Source: Candidatus Aminicenantota bacterium
Lineage (GTDB): Bacteria > Acidobacteriota > Aminicenantia > Aminicenantales > Aminicenantaceae
DNA: 12,086 nt
Reading direction: 5' to 3'
Assembly (NCBI GenBank): GCA_004378665.1
Contig: SOIA01000156.1
Coordinates: forward strand, 1-12,086
Part shown: piece after piece, positions 1-6,936 of the stretch
How the letters are laid out: the number at the start of each line of letters is the position of its first letter
How positions within the stretch are numbered: the stretch's first letter is position 1
Notes under the pieces: model-generated
The model's database searches: none
Told to the model about the DNA's origin: nothing
The model's input: only the letters and a program-made list of their open reading frames with translations
Translations under genes and position numbers: made by a program

Positions 1-2
1 TG

Positions 3-30
3 TTGACATGAAGATTTTTTATGCTATAGT
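3..30 (+). promoter_or_regulatory. sigma70-like promoter for the first gene
   Basis: A perfect -35 TTGACA (3-8) is followed after 16 bp by TATAGT (25-30), which carries an extended -10 TGC at 22-24. Transcription would begin near 37, leaving an untranslated leader of about 100 nt. Within that leader, AACAGG (99-104) can pair with CCTGTT (118-123) just before the Shine-Dalgarno AGGAGG at 125-130. Whether the pairing affects translation is unknown. Confidence 0.7.
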
Positions 31-136
31 ATTTGAATAATTTTAAGATTGCTTGAGAATGCCAGATTGATTATAATAAAAGAAAACAAGAAAAGGTGAA
101 CAGGAAGCCTGAATAAACCTGTTTAGGAGGGAAAAA

Positions 137-679
137 ATGAGAAAACACGTCGCTGCCATTTCTTTGTTGGCTTTCGTTCTATTCATTTCTTCCACTGCTT
201 ATCCGAATGACAGCTCAGCTGATTTTTCTCTGAGCAAAAACAACGAAGGATTTTCGCTGTCGAAAACGTACGAAGTCACATTCTCGTCTCTCGAGCTGAA
301 TAGTGCGAAATTGAGAGAGGCTATGCTCAGTTCTCAGGATACACGAAAAACCGAATCCATACAGGCAGAGATCAAGCACTTGAAGAAAAGAAAGACAACG
401 AACCTCATCGCGACAACAGTGCTCGTCGCTTCGTCGGCTTTCCTCATGAATTCATTCATTAACTATGAGGAGGGGTCGCGAGAGTCCCAGGAAGGGGGCA
501 CGCAAGAGGTCGAGGGGGGAGCCTCGAACACTTCATTCGGAAGAGGAATTTTACTGGGTGCTAGTGTTCTGTGTGTTGTCATCAGTGTTGTCTTGGTCAG
601 TGATACCTTCAAGAAGAGCAAGGCGATCAAACAGTACAAAAAAGAGCTGGAAGCCTTAGCTGAAGCACAGGGTCGATAG
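137..679 (+). CDS. small secreted/membrane protein of unknown function, two predicted hydrophobic helices
   Basis: Not recognised as a known family. The 180-residue product begins with a basic N-terminus and a hydrophobic stretch (about 1-22, ending SSTA) that looks like a Sec signal peptide. The pentapeptide FSLSK occurs twice (30-34 and 39-43) in a serine-rich segment. A charged, probably helical region (about 55-87) leads to one hydrophobic segment (88-108), then a Glu/Gly-rich low-complexity linker (111-132), a second hydrophobic segment (about 136-156) and a lysine-rich helical tail. This suggests a small envelope protein with a membrane hairpin. The start is supported by AGGAGG six bases upstream (125-130) and by the promoter at 3-30. 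It has its own promoter and converges on the toxin-antitoxin pair, so it looks monocistronic. The function is unknown; reality of the gene is well supported by signal peptide, SD and promoter. Confidence 0.75.
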   Translation: MRKHVAAISLLAFVLFISSTAYPNDSSADFSLSKNNEGFSLSKTYEVTFSSLELNSAKLREAMLSSQDTRKTESIQAEIKHLKKRKTTNLIATTVLVASSAFLMNSFINYEEGSRESQEGGTQEVEGGASNTSFGRGILLGASVLCVVISVVLVSDTFKKSKAIKQYKKELEALAEAQGR

Positions 680-755
680 AACAGAGATCGAAGCTAAAGA
701 ATTCTGTTTTCTGAGTCAATCCGTTTTCAACCCTTAGGAATACACAATACTCCTC

Positions 756-772
756 TCTTCCCTGAGGGAAGA
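756..772. terminator. weak hairpin between convergent genes, possible bidirectional terminator
   Basis: TCTTCCC (756-762) and GGGAAGA (766-772) form a 7-bp stem around a TGA loop. It lies in the gap (680-822) between the gene ending at 679 and the minus-strand toxin gene ending at 823, where a shared terminator would be expected. There is no adjacent T-tract on either strand, so intrinsic termination is doubtful. Nothing else is evident in this gap. Confidence 0.25.
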
Positions 773-822
773 AGTCTGTTCCGCTCACACAAGGGCTGAA
801 TACGGCTCGGTTTTGGCAGGAG

Positions 823-1251
823 TCAGGAGGAGAGGAGGCATTCTCCTTCCGCAGCTGCTCTCAATTCCCGATCAAACGTCAATAGAGTCAATTCAGGAAT
901 CTGTTTTTGGAGTGTTTTTGCAGACGCCAAATGCCAGAGAGTACTTCCCTTTAATGACCATTTTTTTGATAAAGAAATAAGCATGTTCCATTCTGGCCAG
1001 ATGTTCAAACGCCTCCATGGCCCGACGCTCAGAGTTTCAAAGGCGACATCTATCAGGACCTCTTTCAATTCTTTTCCTTCCCTGATTTCTGACAGAACAG
1101 AGCATACTTCTGCATAACAGAGAGATGAAAGAAAATGGACTCCTTCTTTTTTTGAAATTTGGAGTGTCTTTTCGCTGTTTGAGTCTTTGAAGAGAGCGGA
1201 GAAGACACTGGTTGGATCCCAGTAGATCGCCACGGGCTTCGGCTTTTTCAT
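823..1251 (-). CDS. PIN-domain protein, VapC-like toxin with one catalytic acid apparently replaced
   Basis: A 142-residue protein of VapC-like size. PIN hallmarks are visible: an early aspartate after a hydrophobic strand (YWDPTSVFSALF, D12), a glutamate in the second conserved block (CYAEV, E48), the late helix pattern WHLASA (106-111) and a terminal aspartate (TFDREL, D127). PIN toxins are metal-dependent RNases that usually need four acids. In the third block the family pattern is DALHLATA, but here the aligned position is T104 (TLWHLASA), so one metal ligand seems missing. The gene overlaps the upstream Phd-like antitoxin gene by 4 bp (ATGA), indicating translational coupling and a type II toxin-antitoxin pair. 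It could be a weakened or inactive toxin, or a nuclease using a shifted ligand. Family assignment is fairly secure from motifs plus context; activity is not. Confidence 0.8.
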   Translation of the reverse strand: MKKPKPVAIYWDPTSVFSALFKDSNSEKTLQISKKEGVHFLSSLCYAEVCSVLSEIREGKELKEVLIDVAFETLSVGPWRRLNIWPEWNMLISLSKKWSLKGSTLWHLASAKTLQKQIPELTLLTFDRELRAAAEGECLLSS

Positions 1252-1532
1252 GAGTTTCGTTCCTTTTCGAGATATTTCTTGGCCAGTTCATCGGGCAAGA
1301 GGATAGGAGGATGCAGCTCTCTTCCTTTTTTATTTCGAGGCTCGATCCATCCCTGCCTCTCCATCTCGTTTACGCGGTCTGTTAAAGGAAGGGAGACTGC
1401 CGCCACAGGAATGATCTTCCCGACAGGTTTGCCGCGGTCGGTTATGATTATCTCCCTGCCCTTCTGGACACTCTTTAAAAGTTTGCTGAGGTTGATTTTT
1501 GCTTCGCGGATGCCCACACTTATGGATTGCAT
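1248..1532 (-). CDS. Phd/YefM-family antitoxin
   Basis: A 94-residue protein whose first 45 residues match the Phd/YefM DNA-binding fold: MQSISVGIREAKINLSKLL, then a loop with RGKPVGKIIPV, the usual 'RGkPvA.l.p' signature of this family. The charged, proline-containing C-terminal half (about 50-94) would be the toxin-binding tail. Antitoxins of this family neutralise a cognate toxin and repress their own promoter. The stop overlaps the toxin start by 4 bp. A GA-rich Shine-Dalgarno-like stretch (GAGAGG on the minus strand) lies shortly upstream of the ATG. A consensus promoter (1583-1612) and a palindrome over its start site (1559-1577) support autoregulation. The plus-strand open frames across this region are not supported. 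Confidence 0.85.
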   Translation of the reverse strand: MQSISVGIREAKINLSKLLKSVQKGREIIITDRGKPVGKIIPVAAVSLPLTDRVNEMERQGWIEPRNKKGRELHPPILLPDELAKKYLEKERNS

Positions 1533-1558
1533 GGCTTGCCTCTCTTCAATTCTGACAG

Positions 1559-1577
1559 TGTAGTCACAATGACCACA
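1559..1577 (-). promoter_or_regulatory. near-perfect palindrome, probable operator of the toxin-antitoxin operon
   Basis: On the plus strand TGTAGTCA (1559-1566), a 3-bp spacer, then TGACCACA (1570-1577): the arms match at 7 of 8 positions as an inverted repeat. It covers the predicted transcription start of the antitoxin promoter and lies 27 bp before the antitoxin ATG. The position is the classic one for repression by an antitoxin or toxin-antitoxin complex. Binding by this antitoxin is inferred. Confidence 0.6.
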
Positions 1578-1582
1578 TTTGG

Positions 1583-1612
1583 ATTTTACTTGCTGCCGTC
1601 ATTTTTTGTCAA
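1583..1612 (-). promoter_or_regulatory. sigma70-like promoter of the toxin-antitoxin operon
   Basis: Read on the minus strand: TTGACA (1612-1607), an 18-bp spacer, then TAAAAT (1588-1583). The predicted start, near 1576, is inside the palindrome at 1559-1577. No other -35/-10 pair as good was seen upstream of the antitoxin gene. Confidence 0.65.
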
Positions 1613-1613
1613 G

Positions 1614-1641
1614 CGGCTACTTGAAGGGAATGAAATAGCCG
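1614..1641. repeat. short inverted repeat between divergent promoters
   Basis: CGGCTA (1614-1619) and TAGCCG (1636-1641) form an inverted repeat with a 16-bp interior, directly behind the -35 of the toxin-antitoxin promoter. A separate perfect 8-bp palindrome, GTCATGAC, lies at 1660-1667. Either may bind a regulator or be chance; no known site is recognised. Confidence 0.25.
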
Positions 1642-1709
1642 TACAGCAACAGGAGTTGAGTCATGACCTGGATTCCCGGTTCAAGATGATGTTGCTCCTC
1701 AAGGCGTGA

Positions 1710-1739
1710 TTGACATTGATTCGTGCATGATGTTATATT
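1710..1739 (+). promoter_or_regulatory. sigma70-like promoter of the two-component operon
   Basis: TTGACA (1710-1715), an 18-bp spacer and TATATT (1734-1739). The predicted start is near 1746, giving a short leader of about 20 nt to the histidine kinase ATG at 1767, with a weak AAGG (1758-1761) as the ribosome site. There is no sign here of the 11-bp hexamer repeats found before the downstream operon. Confidence 0.55.
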
Positions 1740-1766
1740 CTGAGCAGCATCAGGGATAAGGTACGA

Positions 1767-4157
1767 ATGAAAAGAATTCCGTTTTATCTTTTTCTATTCG
1801 CTGGTTTTATCATCATCCTTATAAGTATTTATGGATATTCTTTACTCCGCCAGCGTCCCTGGCCTCCGCCGGATACAGTCGAATCTCTGAATATTAAAAT
1901 CGATGAGGGGCAGCTCGTCCGGATTGACGGTGCAGAGATTCAGAACTTGAGGATGGATTTAGAGTTTTTGATGAGCCAGAAGACTATCGGGGATCGATCG
2001 ACCATATCTATTGAAGACGCGGGAGGATCAGAAAGACAGGATGTCAGGCTCGTGCCTTTCTATGACAAGCCTTTTCCACTGATCTATCTCCTGATCGGTC
2101 TCTTCAGCTTCATGACAGGTGTTGTCGTTTTCCTTCTGCGTTCGGATGATAGAAGGGCTCGGACCTTCTATTGGGCCTCTTTCGCCTTTGCTTCTTCCAT
2201 AATCATCAGCGGCGGGTTTTACTGCTTGCAGAAGGCCTGGCTCTCCTTTTTGCCTGGAGTGTTGTATTATTTGCTCTATCCTTTAGCGCCGGCCATCCTT
2301 CTTCATTTTTCGCTGTATTTCTCGAAACACGAGGCGAAGTCATGGAGGTTCGTTATCTACCTCCCCGCCCTCTTTTTTGTCTGTGTCCTCGAATGGCTGT
2401 TTCTGCAGGCGGGTCTGAATTCCTCGATCGCAACCCACCGCATCTACCAATCTGTCTTTAATTATCATCGCTTTTATATGGTGGTGTATGTCTTCCTCTC
2501 GGTTGCCTTTCTTATTGCCAGCTACAGGAAAGCAGACCTTGAGGAGGAAAAAGCTCAGATCAAATGGATTTTTTACGGGCTTTTTGTGGGATTGGGCCCG
2601 TTTATCCTGCTCTACCAGCTGCCCTGGATCATAAGTGGAAGATACCTGGTATCAGAGGAATTGTCATGCCTATTTTTTATCTTTGTTCCTCTGGCTTTTG
2701 CTTTCTCCATCGTGAGATTCAAGCTGATGGATATCGAGCTGGTGATCAACCGGAGCTTGGTGTATTTCACACTCACGGTGTTCACGGTGGGTCTTTATCT
2801 TTTTTCCGTGAACCTTATTCAAAATATTGTTTCAAGATTTTTTGCCGCCTCGATGACTGCCATCTCTGTGGCTTCGGCTCTCTTGGCGGCTGTCGCCTTT
2901 CATCCGGCTCGGAAAACTATTCAAAAAATCGTGGACAGAGCCTTTTTCCGGATGAGTTACGATTACAGAAAAACAATTCTCAGTTTCAATGAAAAGGCTT
3001 ATAAAATGGTCAATCGCGGCCAACTGATCGACCTGTTCCTCCAGAATGTCGAGAATGCCCTGCCTTTAGAGTCTGCCGGTGTATTTATTTATGCCCTTGA
3101 TTCCGGAAAACAAAAGCTTTTGATCGCCAAAGATGGGAAAAAAGGCCTTGATTCATTGGCTCCACTGAGCCTCGAGATGGATAAGATCTTTGCCCGAAAA
3201 GAAGCGGTGCGCATGGAAGAGAACATCGATTTCTCCAAAGAGAAACGGCTGGCAGATAAGGAAGTGGATCTCGTCATCCCTCTGTCCTTTAAGTCCTCTG
3301 ATTTGACCGGATTTTTGTCTTTAGGGAGGAAAAAATCAGGGGAAAGGTTCAGTCGAGATGACCTCGAGCTTTTACTGGCCATGAGCCGAGACCTGGCCTT
3401 GAACCTGGAAAGGATCAGGCTGCTGGAGGAAGTGATCTATGAAAGAGTGGAGAAGGAAAAACTGAATGAGCTCATCCAGCTGAAAATCGAGTTCATCTCC
3501 TCCGTGTCCCATGAGATTCGCACGCCCATGAGTTCAATCCGGGGATTAGCGGAGATCCTTCAGGAAGGAAGAGTGAAGGATAAAGCCAAACAGAAAGAGC
3601 TCATAAGCCTGGTCGCGTCCGAGAGCAGTCGGCTTTCGCGTTTCCTTCATAACATCCTTGATTTCGGAAAGATCGAGAAGGATGTGAAAACTTACAATTT
3701 CCAGAGAGTGGATATGCAATCTATGATCGAAGAGGCCATAAAGCTCTGTCAATACAGGTCAGAAGCGGATGAAATTGTATTCAATACGAAGTATCCCGGG
3801 AAGCCCCTCTTTCTGGAAGTCGATCCAGATGCTGTAAAGCAGGCGTTGACCAACCTCCTTGACAATGCTATAAAATATTCGACAGACGAAAAAAAGATAG
3901 TGATCGAGCTCCTCCCTAAATCCAAACAGGTTGAGATCAGGATTACTGATAAGGGAATCGGAATTCCGTTGGAAGTCCAAGAGAAGATCTTTGAGGGATT
4001 TTACCGTCACTCTGAGGCAGGTCAGCACAGCCCGAAAGGAGTCGGCCTGGGACTGAAGATCGTTAAGCACATCATGAAAGCCCATGGAGGAGAAATCCGC
4101 GTGGACAGCCAGCCTGGCAAGGGGAGCACTTTTAGTCTGATTTTTCCAGTGCCATGA
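1767..4157 (+). CDS. membrane sensor histidine kinase: PDZ-like segment, multi-span sensor, GAF, HisKA, HATPase
   Basis: A 796-residue kinase expected to autophosphorylate and pass phosphate to the receivers encoded next to it. Order: membrane span at about 7-27; an extracytoplasmic segment (36-98) with a degenerate PDZ look (VRIDGAEIQN near 51); then about eight or nine hydrophobic spans between 103 and 378; a GAF-like domain (about 417-548); a helical linker; HisKA with SSVSHEIRTP, phospho-acceptor H582; and a HATPase domain (about 685-794) with N-box residues N696 and N700, G1 DKGIGIP (728-734) and G2 GVGLGL (758-763). All catalytic boxes look intact. The signal is unknown: the membrane block resembles the 7TM-type sensors of other kinases, but no ligand site is recognised. 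The stop overlaps the next start (ATGA), so the two are probably translated together. Confidence 0.93.
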   Translation: MKRIPFYLFLFAGFIIILISIYGYSLLRQRPWPPPDTVESLNIKIDEGQLVRIDGAEIQNLRMDLEFLMSQKTIGDRSTISIEDAGGSERQDVRLVPFYDKPFPLIYLLIGLFSFMTGVVVFLLRSDDRRARTFYWASFAFASSIIISGGFYCLQKAWLSFLPGVLYYLLYPLAPAILLHFSLYFSKHEAKSWRFVIYLPALFFVCVLEWLFLQAGLNSSIATHRIYQSVFNYHRFYMVVYVFLSVAFLIASYRKADLEEEKAQIKWIFYGLFVGLGPFILLYQLPWIISGRYLVSEELSCLFFIFVPLAFAFSIVRFKLMDIELVINRSLVYFTLTVFTVGLYLFSVNLIQNIVSRFFAASMTAISVASALLAAVAFHPARKTIQKIVDRAFFRMSYDYRKTILSFNEKAYKMVNRGQLIDLFLQNVENALPLESAGVFIYALDSGKQKLLIAKDGKKGLDSLAPLSLEMDKIFARKEAVRMEENIDFSKEKRLADKEVDLVIPLSFKSSDLTGFLSLGRKKSGERFSRDDLELLLAMSRDLALNLERIRLLEEVIYERVEKEKLNELIQLKIEFISSVSHEIRTPMSSIRGLAEILQEGRVKDKAKQKELISLVASESSRLSRFLHNILDFGKIEKDVKTYNFQRVDMQSMIEEAIKLCQYRSEADEIVFNTKYPGKPLFLEVDPDAVKQALTNLLDNAIKYSTDEKKIVIELLPKSKQVEIRITDKGIGIPLEVQEKIFEGFYRHSEAGQHSPKGVGLGLKIVKHIMKAHGGEIRVDSQPGKGSTFSLIFPVP

Positions 4158-6856
4158 AAAAAATATTAATCGTTGAAGATGATCTGGCTCTTCTGGAAAC
4201 CCTGAAGACTTTCCTCGAGACTGAGAATTTTGAAGTCATCACTGCAGATGATGGAGAAAAGGGACTTCAGCTCGCCCTTAAAGAAAAAATTGATTTGATC
4301 GTTCTGGATGTGAATCTTCCGTCTCTGGGTGGATTTGAGGTCTGCCGGAAGGTCCGTGCAAAAGGCATCACGACTCCTGTCATCATGCTTTCCGGGGAGA
4401 AGAAAGAAGAGTTGGACAAAGCCTCTGGGCTTGATATCGGTGCGGATGATTATCTCGTCAAGCCTTTCGGAACGAAGGAGTTACTCGCCCGGATGAAAGC
4501 CGTACTCCGGCGTTCGGGCCTCAAAGTCGAAGAGACCGGAGAATATTTCTCCAGGACCGAGACGCTCGAAATTCCTCTTCGAGCTTTACCCCGGGGAAGC
4601 ACGTTTGCCGGACGGTACGAAATCATCGAAGAGCTGGGAAGAGGAGGCATGGGTCAAGTCTACAGAGCCACTGATAAAAAAATCGGTGAAGACGTAGCTC
4701 TCAAGCTTTTGAGCCCTGCGATCGCCGGGGACAAGCAAACGCTTGAACGTTTCCGGAATGAGCTGAAGTTCGCCAGAAAAATTGCCCAGAGAAATGTCTG
4801 CCGCATGTTTGACCTCAACGAAGAGGAAGGCATGCCGTTCATCACGATGGAATACGTTCCTGGAGATGACTTGAAGAGTCTGCTCAAAAAGACCGGTCAA
4901 TTGACGATAAAAAAAGCCATTTCCATAGCCAGTCAGGTCTGTGAGGGGCTTGCCGAGGCTCACAGACTTGGAGTTGTTCATAGAGACCTGAAGCCCCAGA
5001 ACATCATGATCGATAAAGAGGGGAATGCCCGGATCATGGATTTTGGGATCGCCCGTTCCATGAAGATGAAGGGGATCACCGAAGCCGGAACGGTGTTCGG
5101 TACGCCCGAGTACATGTCTCCTGAGCAGGTGGAAGGAAAAGAGGTGGACCAGCGATCGGATATCTATTCGCTGGGTGTGATCCTGTTTGCGATGGTGACC
5201 GGCCGAGTCCCGTTCAAAGGTGATACTCCATTAACCGTGGCAATTAAACATAAAGTAGAGAAACCGCCAGAACCCAGGAAATTCAATCCGCAGATTCCTG
5301 AGGATCTCAGTCGGGTGATACTGAAATGCATGGAAAAGGATAGAGAGACACGTTATCAGGATGTCGGCGAGCTCCTTATTGATTTGGGGAAATTGGAGAA
5401 GGGCATGCCCGTTTCTATAGATCTCAAAGAAGAGAAGAAGCCTGAAGAGGGGGTCAAAAAAGGCATCGAATGGAAGAACTCGATTGCGGTGCTTCCTTTC
5501 GTGGACATGAGCCTGGAAAAGGACCAGGAGTACCTCTCCGATGGGATGACTGAGGATATCATCACCAGACTCTCCAAGTTTGAAGGTTTGAAAGTGATTT
5601 CCAGGACTTCGGCGATGCGCTACAAAAACACAGATAAGGACATCAGAGAAATAGGTCAAGAATTGAACGTGGCCAGCATCTTGGAGGGAAGCATCCGCAG
5701 AGAGAAAGACGATATTCGTGTGAATGCGGAATTGATCAACGTGGAGGATGGGTTCCATCTCTGGGCGGACATCTACCACCAGACGCTCGAGAGTGTGTTC
5801 GAAGTTCAAGATGAAGTGTCCCAAGCGATCGCAGAAGCCCTGAAGGTGAAGCTGACTCCGAAGACGATTGAATCGCTCAAACAGGGACGTCCAGAAAATA
5901 TCGAGGCCTATGAGTATGCTCTCAAGGGGATGCATCTGAACAACAGCAAATATATTATTTTTCATAGGGAAGATGATTTTAAAGCCGCGATCAAGATGCT
6001 GAAAAAGGCTGTTGAGTGTGACCCGAATTATGTTTCAGCTTATACAGGTCTAGCATGGGCCTACCAGCATCATTATCAGATAACAGGAAACAGAAGGGAC
6101 TTTGCTGTCGTTATCAAAAATTGCGAAAAAGCATATGAGTTGGACCCGAGTCTGGCCGATACGAACGGAGCTATCGGATGGGTTCACTATCTAAAGGGCG
6201 AGTTCGACAAAGCTTACCAGAGTTATCAGAAGGCCTTGGAAATTAATCCTAATAGTTTTGGAATCAATCACATCATAGGCGAATTTTATCGGAATTTCGG
6301 CTTGCTCCACCATGCGATTGATTATGTATCCAAAAACATCGAGTTGGACCCATTTTTTCTTTCTTCCCATTCTCTTCTTGCCAGATGTCTCATTTACTCG
6401 GGGAAATTCAGAGAAGCGGAAATCAAGATAAAGGAAGCTTTGGAGATTGAGCCGGGAAATCTTTGGTCTTTTCAAGATTACAGTTTGCTGTATATGATGC
6501 TGAAAAAAACAGACAAGGCTGAAGATTATTTAAAAAGGGCAGTGAAGATCAATCCCGGCTCTCCCGGTAATCAGTTTTACCAAGCACTGCTGTCTGGCTT
6601 AAAGGGCGAAAAGAAAAAAGCTCTCTCCCTCAGGAAAAACGGAATTATCTATTCTCTTCTCGGAATGAAGGAGGAAGCGATCAAATATATTCAAGAAGTG
6701 GTCCAGAAGGGCAACGAGCATTTTCAGTACTCTTATCTTCCCCTGGTCCACAGCACCTTCTATGATGGATTGCGGGATGATGCGCGCTTCAAGGACATCG
6801 TGAAGCAGCAGAAATTGAAGTATGAAGATAGAGTGAAGACACACGGCAAATTTTAA
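4154..6856 (+). CDS. receiver-Ser/Thr protein kinase-TolB-N/FlgO-like-TPR fusion protein
   Basis: A 900-residue, apparently cytosolic protein joining two signalling chemistries. Residues 1-120 are a complete receiver: acidic cluster E8/D9/D10, phospho-acceptor D52, S80 and K103. Residues about 154-412 are a PknB-type kinase with GRGGMGQV loop (162-169), K184, E203, HRDLKPQN (276-283), DFG (296-298) and GTPEYMSPEQ (316-325), so both parts should be active. Residues 443-565 (starting SIAVLPF, later YLSDGMTEDI) match the TolB-N/FlgO-like domain often found with adenylate cyclases and such kinases. About seven TPRs follow (605-860), ending in a family-typical DARFKDIV tail. No membrane span separates kinase and TPRs, unlike many PknB-like proteins. 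Start by 4-bp overlap with the kinase gene; no clear Shine-Dalgarno, so coupling is likely. Probable role: phosphorelay-controlled Ser/Thr kinase with a TPR docking platform; substrates unknown. Confidence 0.92.
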   Translation: MKKILIVEDDLALLETLKTFLETENFEVITADDGEKGLQLALKEKIDLIVLDVNLPSLGGFEVCRKVRAKGITTPVIMLSGEKKEELDKASGLDIGADDYLVKPFGTKELLARMKAVLRRSGLKVEETGEYFSRTETLEIPLRALPRGSTFAGRYEIIEELGRGGMGQVYRATDKKIGEDVALKLLSPAIAGDKQTLERFRNELKFARKIAQRNVCRMFDLNEEEGMPFITMEYVPGDDLKSLLKKTGQLTIKKAISIASQVCEGLAEAHRLGVVHRDLKPQNIMIDKEGNARIMDFGIARSMKMKGITEAGTVFGTPEYMSPEQVEGKEVDQRSDIYSLGVILFAMVTGRVPFKGDTPLTVAIKHKVEKPPEPRKFNPQIPEDLSRVILKCMEKDRETRYQDVGELLIDLGKLEKGMPVSIDLKEEKKPEEGVKKGIEWKNSIAVLPFVDMSLEKDQEYLSDGMTEDIITRLSKFEGLKVISRTSAMRYKNTDKDIREIGQELNVASILEGSIRREKDDIRVNAELINVEDGFHLWADIYHQTLESVFEVQDEVSQAIAEALKVKLTPKTIESLKQGRPENIEAYEYALKGMHLNNSKYIIFHREDDFKAAIKMLKKAVECDPNYVSAYTGLAWAYQHHYQITGNRRDFAVVIKNCEKAYELDPSLADTNGAIGWVHYLKGEFDKAYQSYQKALEINPNSFGINHIIGEFYRNFGLLHHAIDYVSKNIELDPFFLSSHSLLARCLIYSGKFREAEIKIKEALEIEPGNLWSFQDYSLLYMMLKKTDKAEDYLKRAVKINPGSPGNQFYQALLSGLKGEKKKALSLRKNGIIYSLLGMKEEAIKYIQEVVQKGNEHFQYSYLPLVHSTFYDGLRDDARFKDIVKQQKLKYEDRVKTHGKF

Positions 6857-6903
6857 GTTATGGGATAGATCAACAAAGGAGATGCAGGCCAAAAGACACA
6901 CGG
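6836..6903 (+). repeat. 11-bp direct repeat around the end of the receiver-kinase gene
   Basis: AAGACACACGG occurs at 6836-6846, in the last codons of the receiver-kinase gene, and again at 6893-6903 in the following gap, 57 bp apart. The rest of the 80-bp gap holds purine-rich stretches and a G-rich ribosome site before the next ATG, with no terminator, so transcription probably runs through. The repeat may be a trace of rearrangement or chance. Confidence 0.4.
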
Positions 6904-6936
6904 AGATCAGGAGAATTCCTTGGTTTTGGGGGTGCT

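Noticed and set aside
1279..1563. A plus-strand open frame opposite the antitoxin
   Set aside because: It mirrors the Phd-like coding sequence and its start has no ribosome site or promoter; the minus-strand gene has both.
1527..1709. A 60-codon plus-strand frame in the divergent promoter region
   Set aside because: It crosses the palindrome and promoter of the toxin-antitoxin operon and ends at the -35 of the histidine kinase promoter; it has no ribosome site and no recognisable product.
5231..5965. A 244-codon open frame on the minus strand inside the receiver-kinase gene
   Set aside because: It lies opposite well-conserved kinase and TolB-N/FlgO-like motifs, shows no family motif, and has no promoter or ribosome site that I can support.
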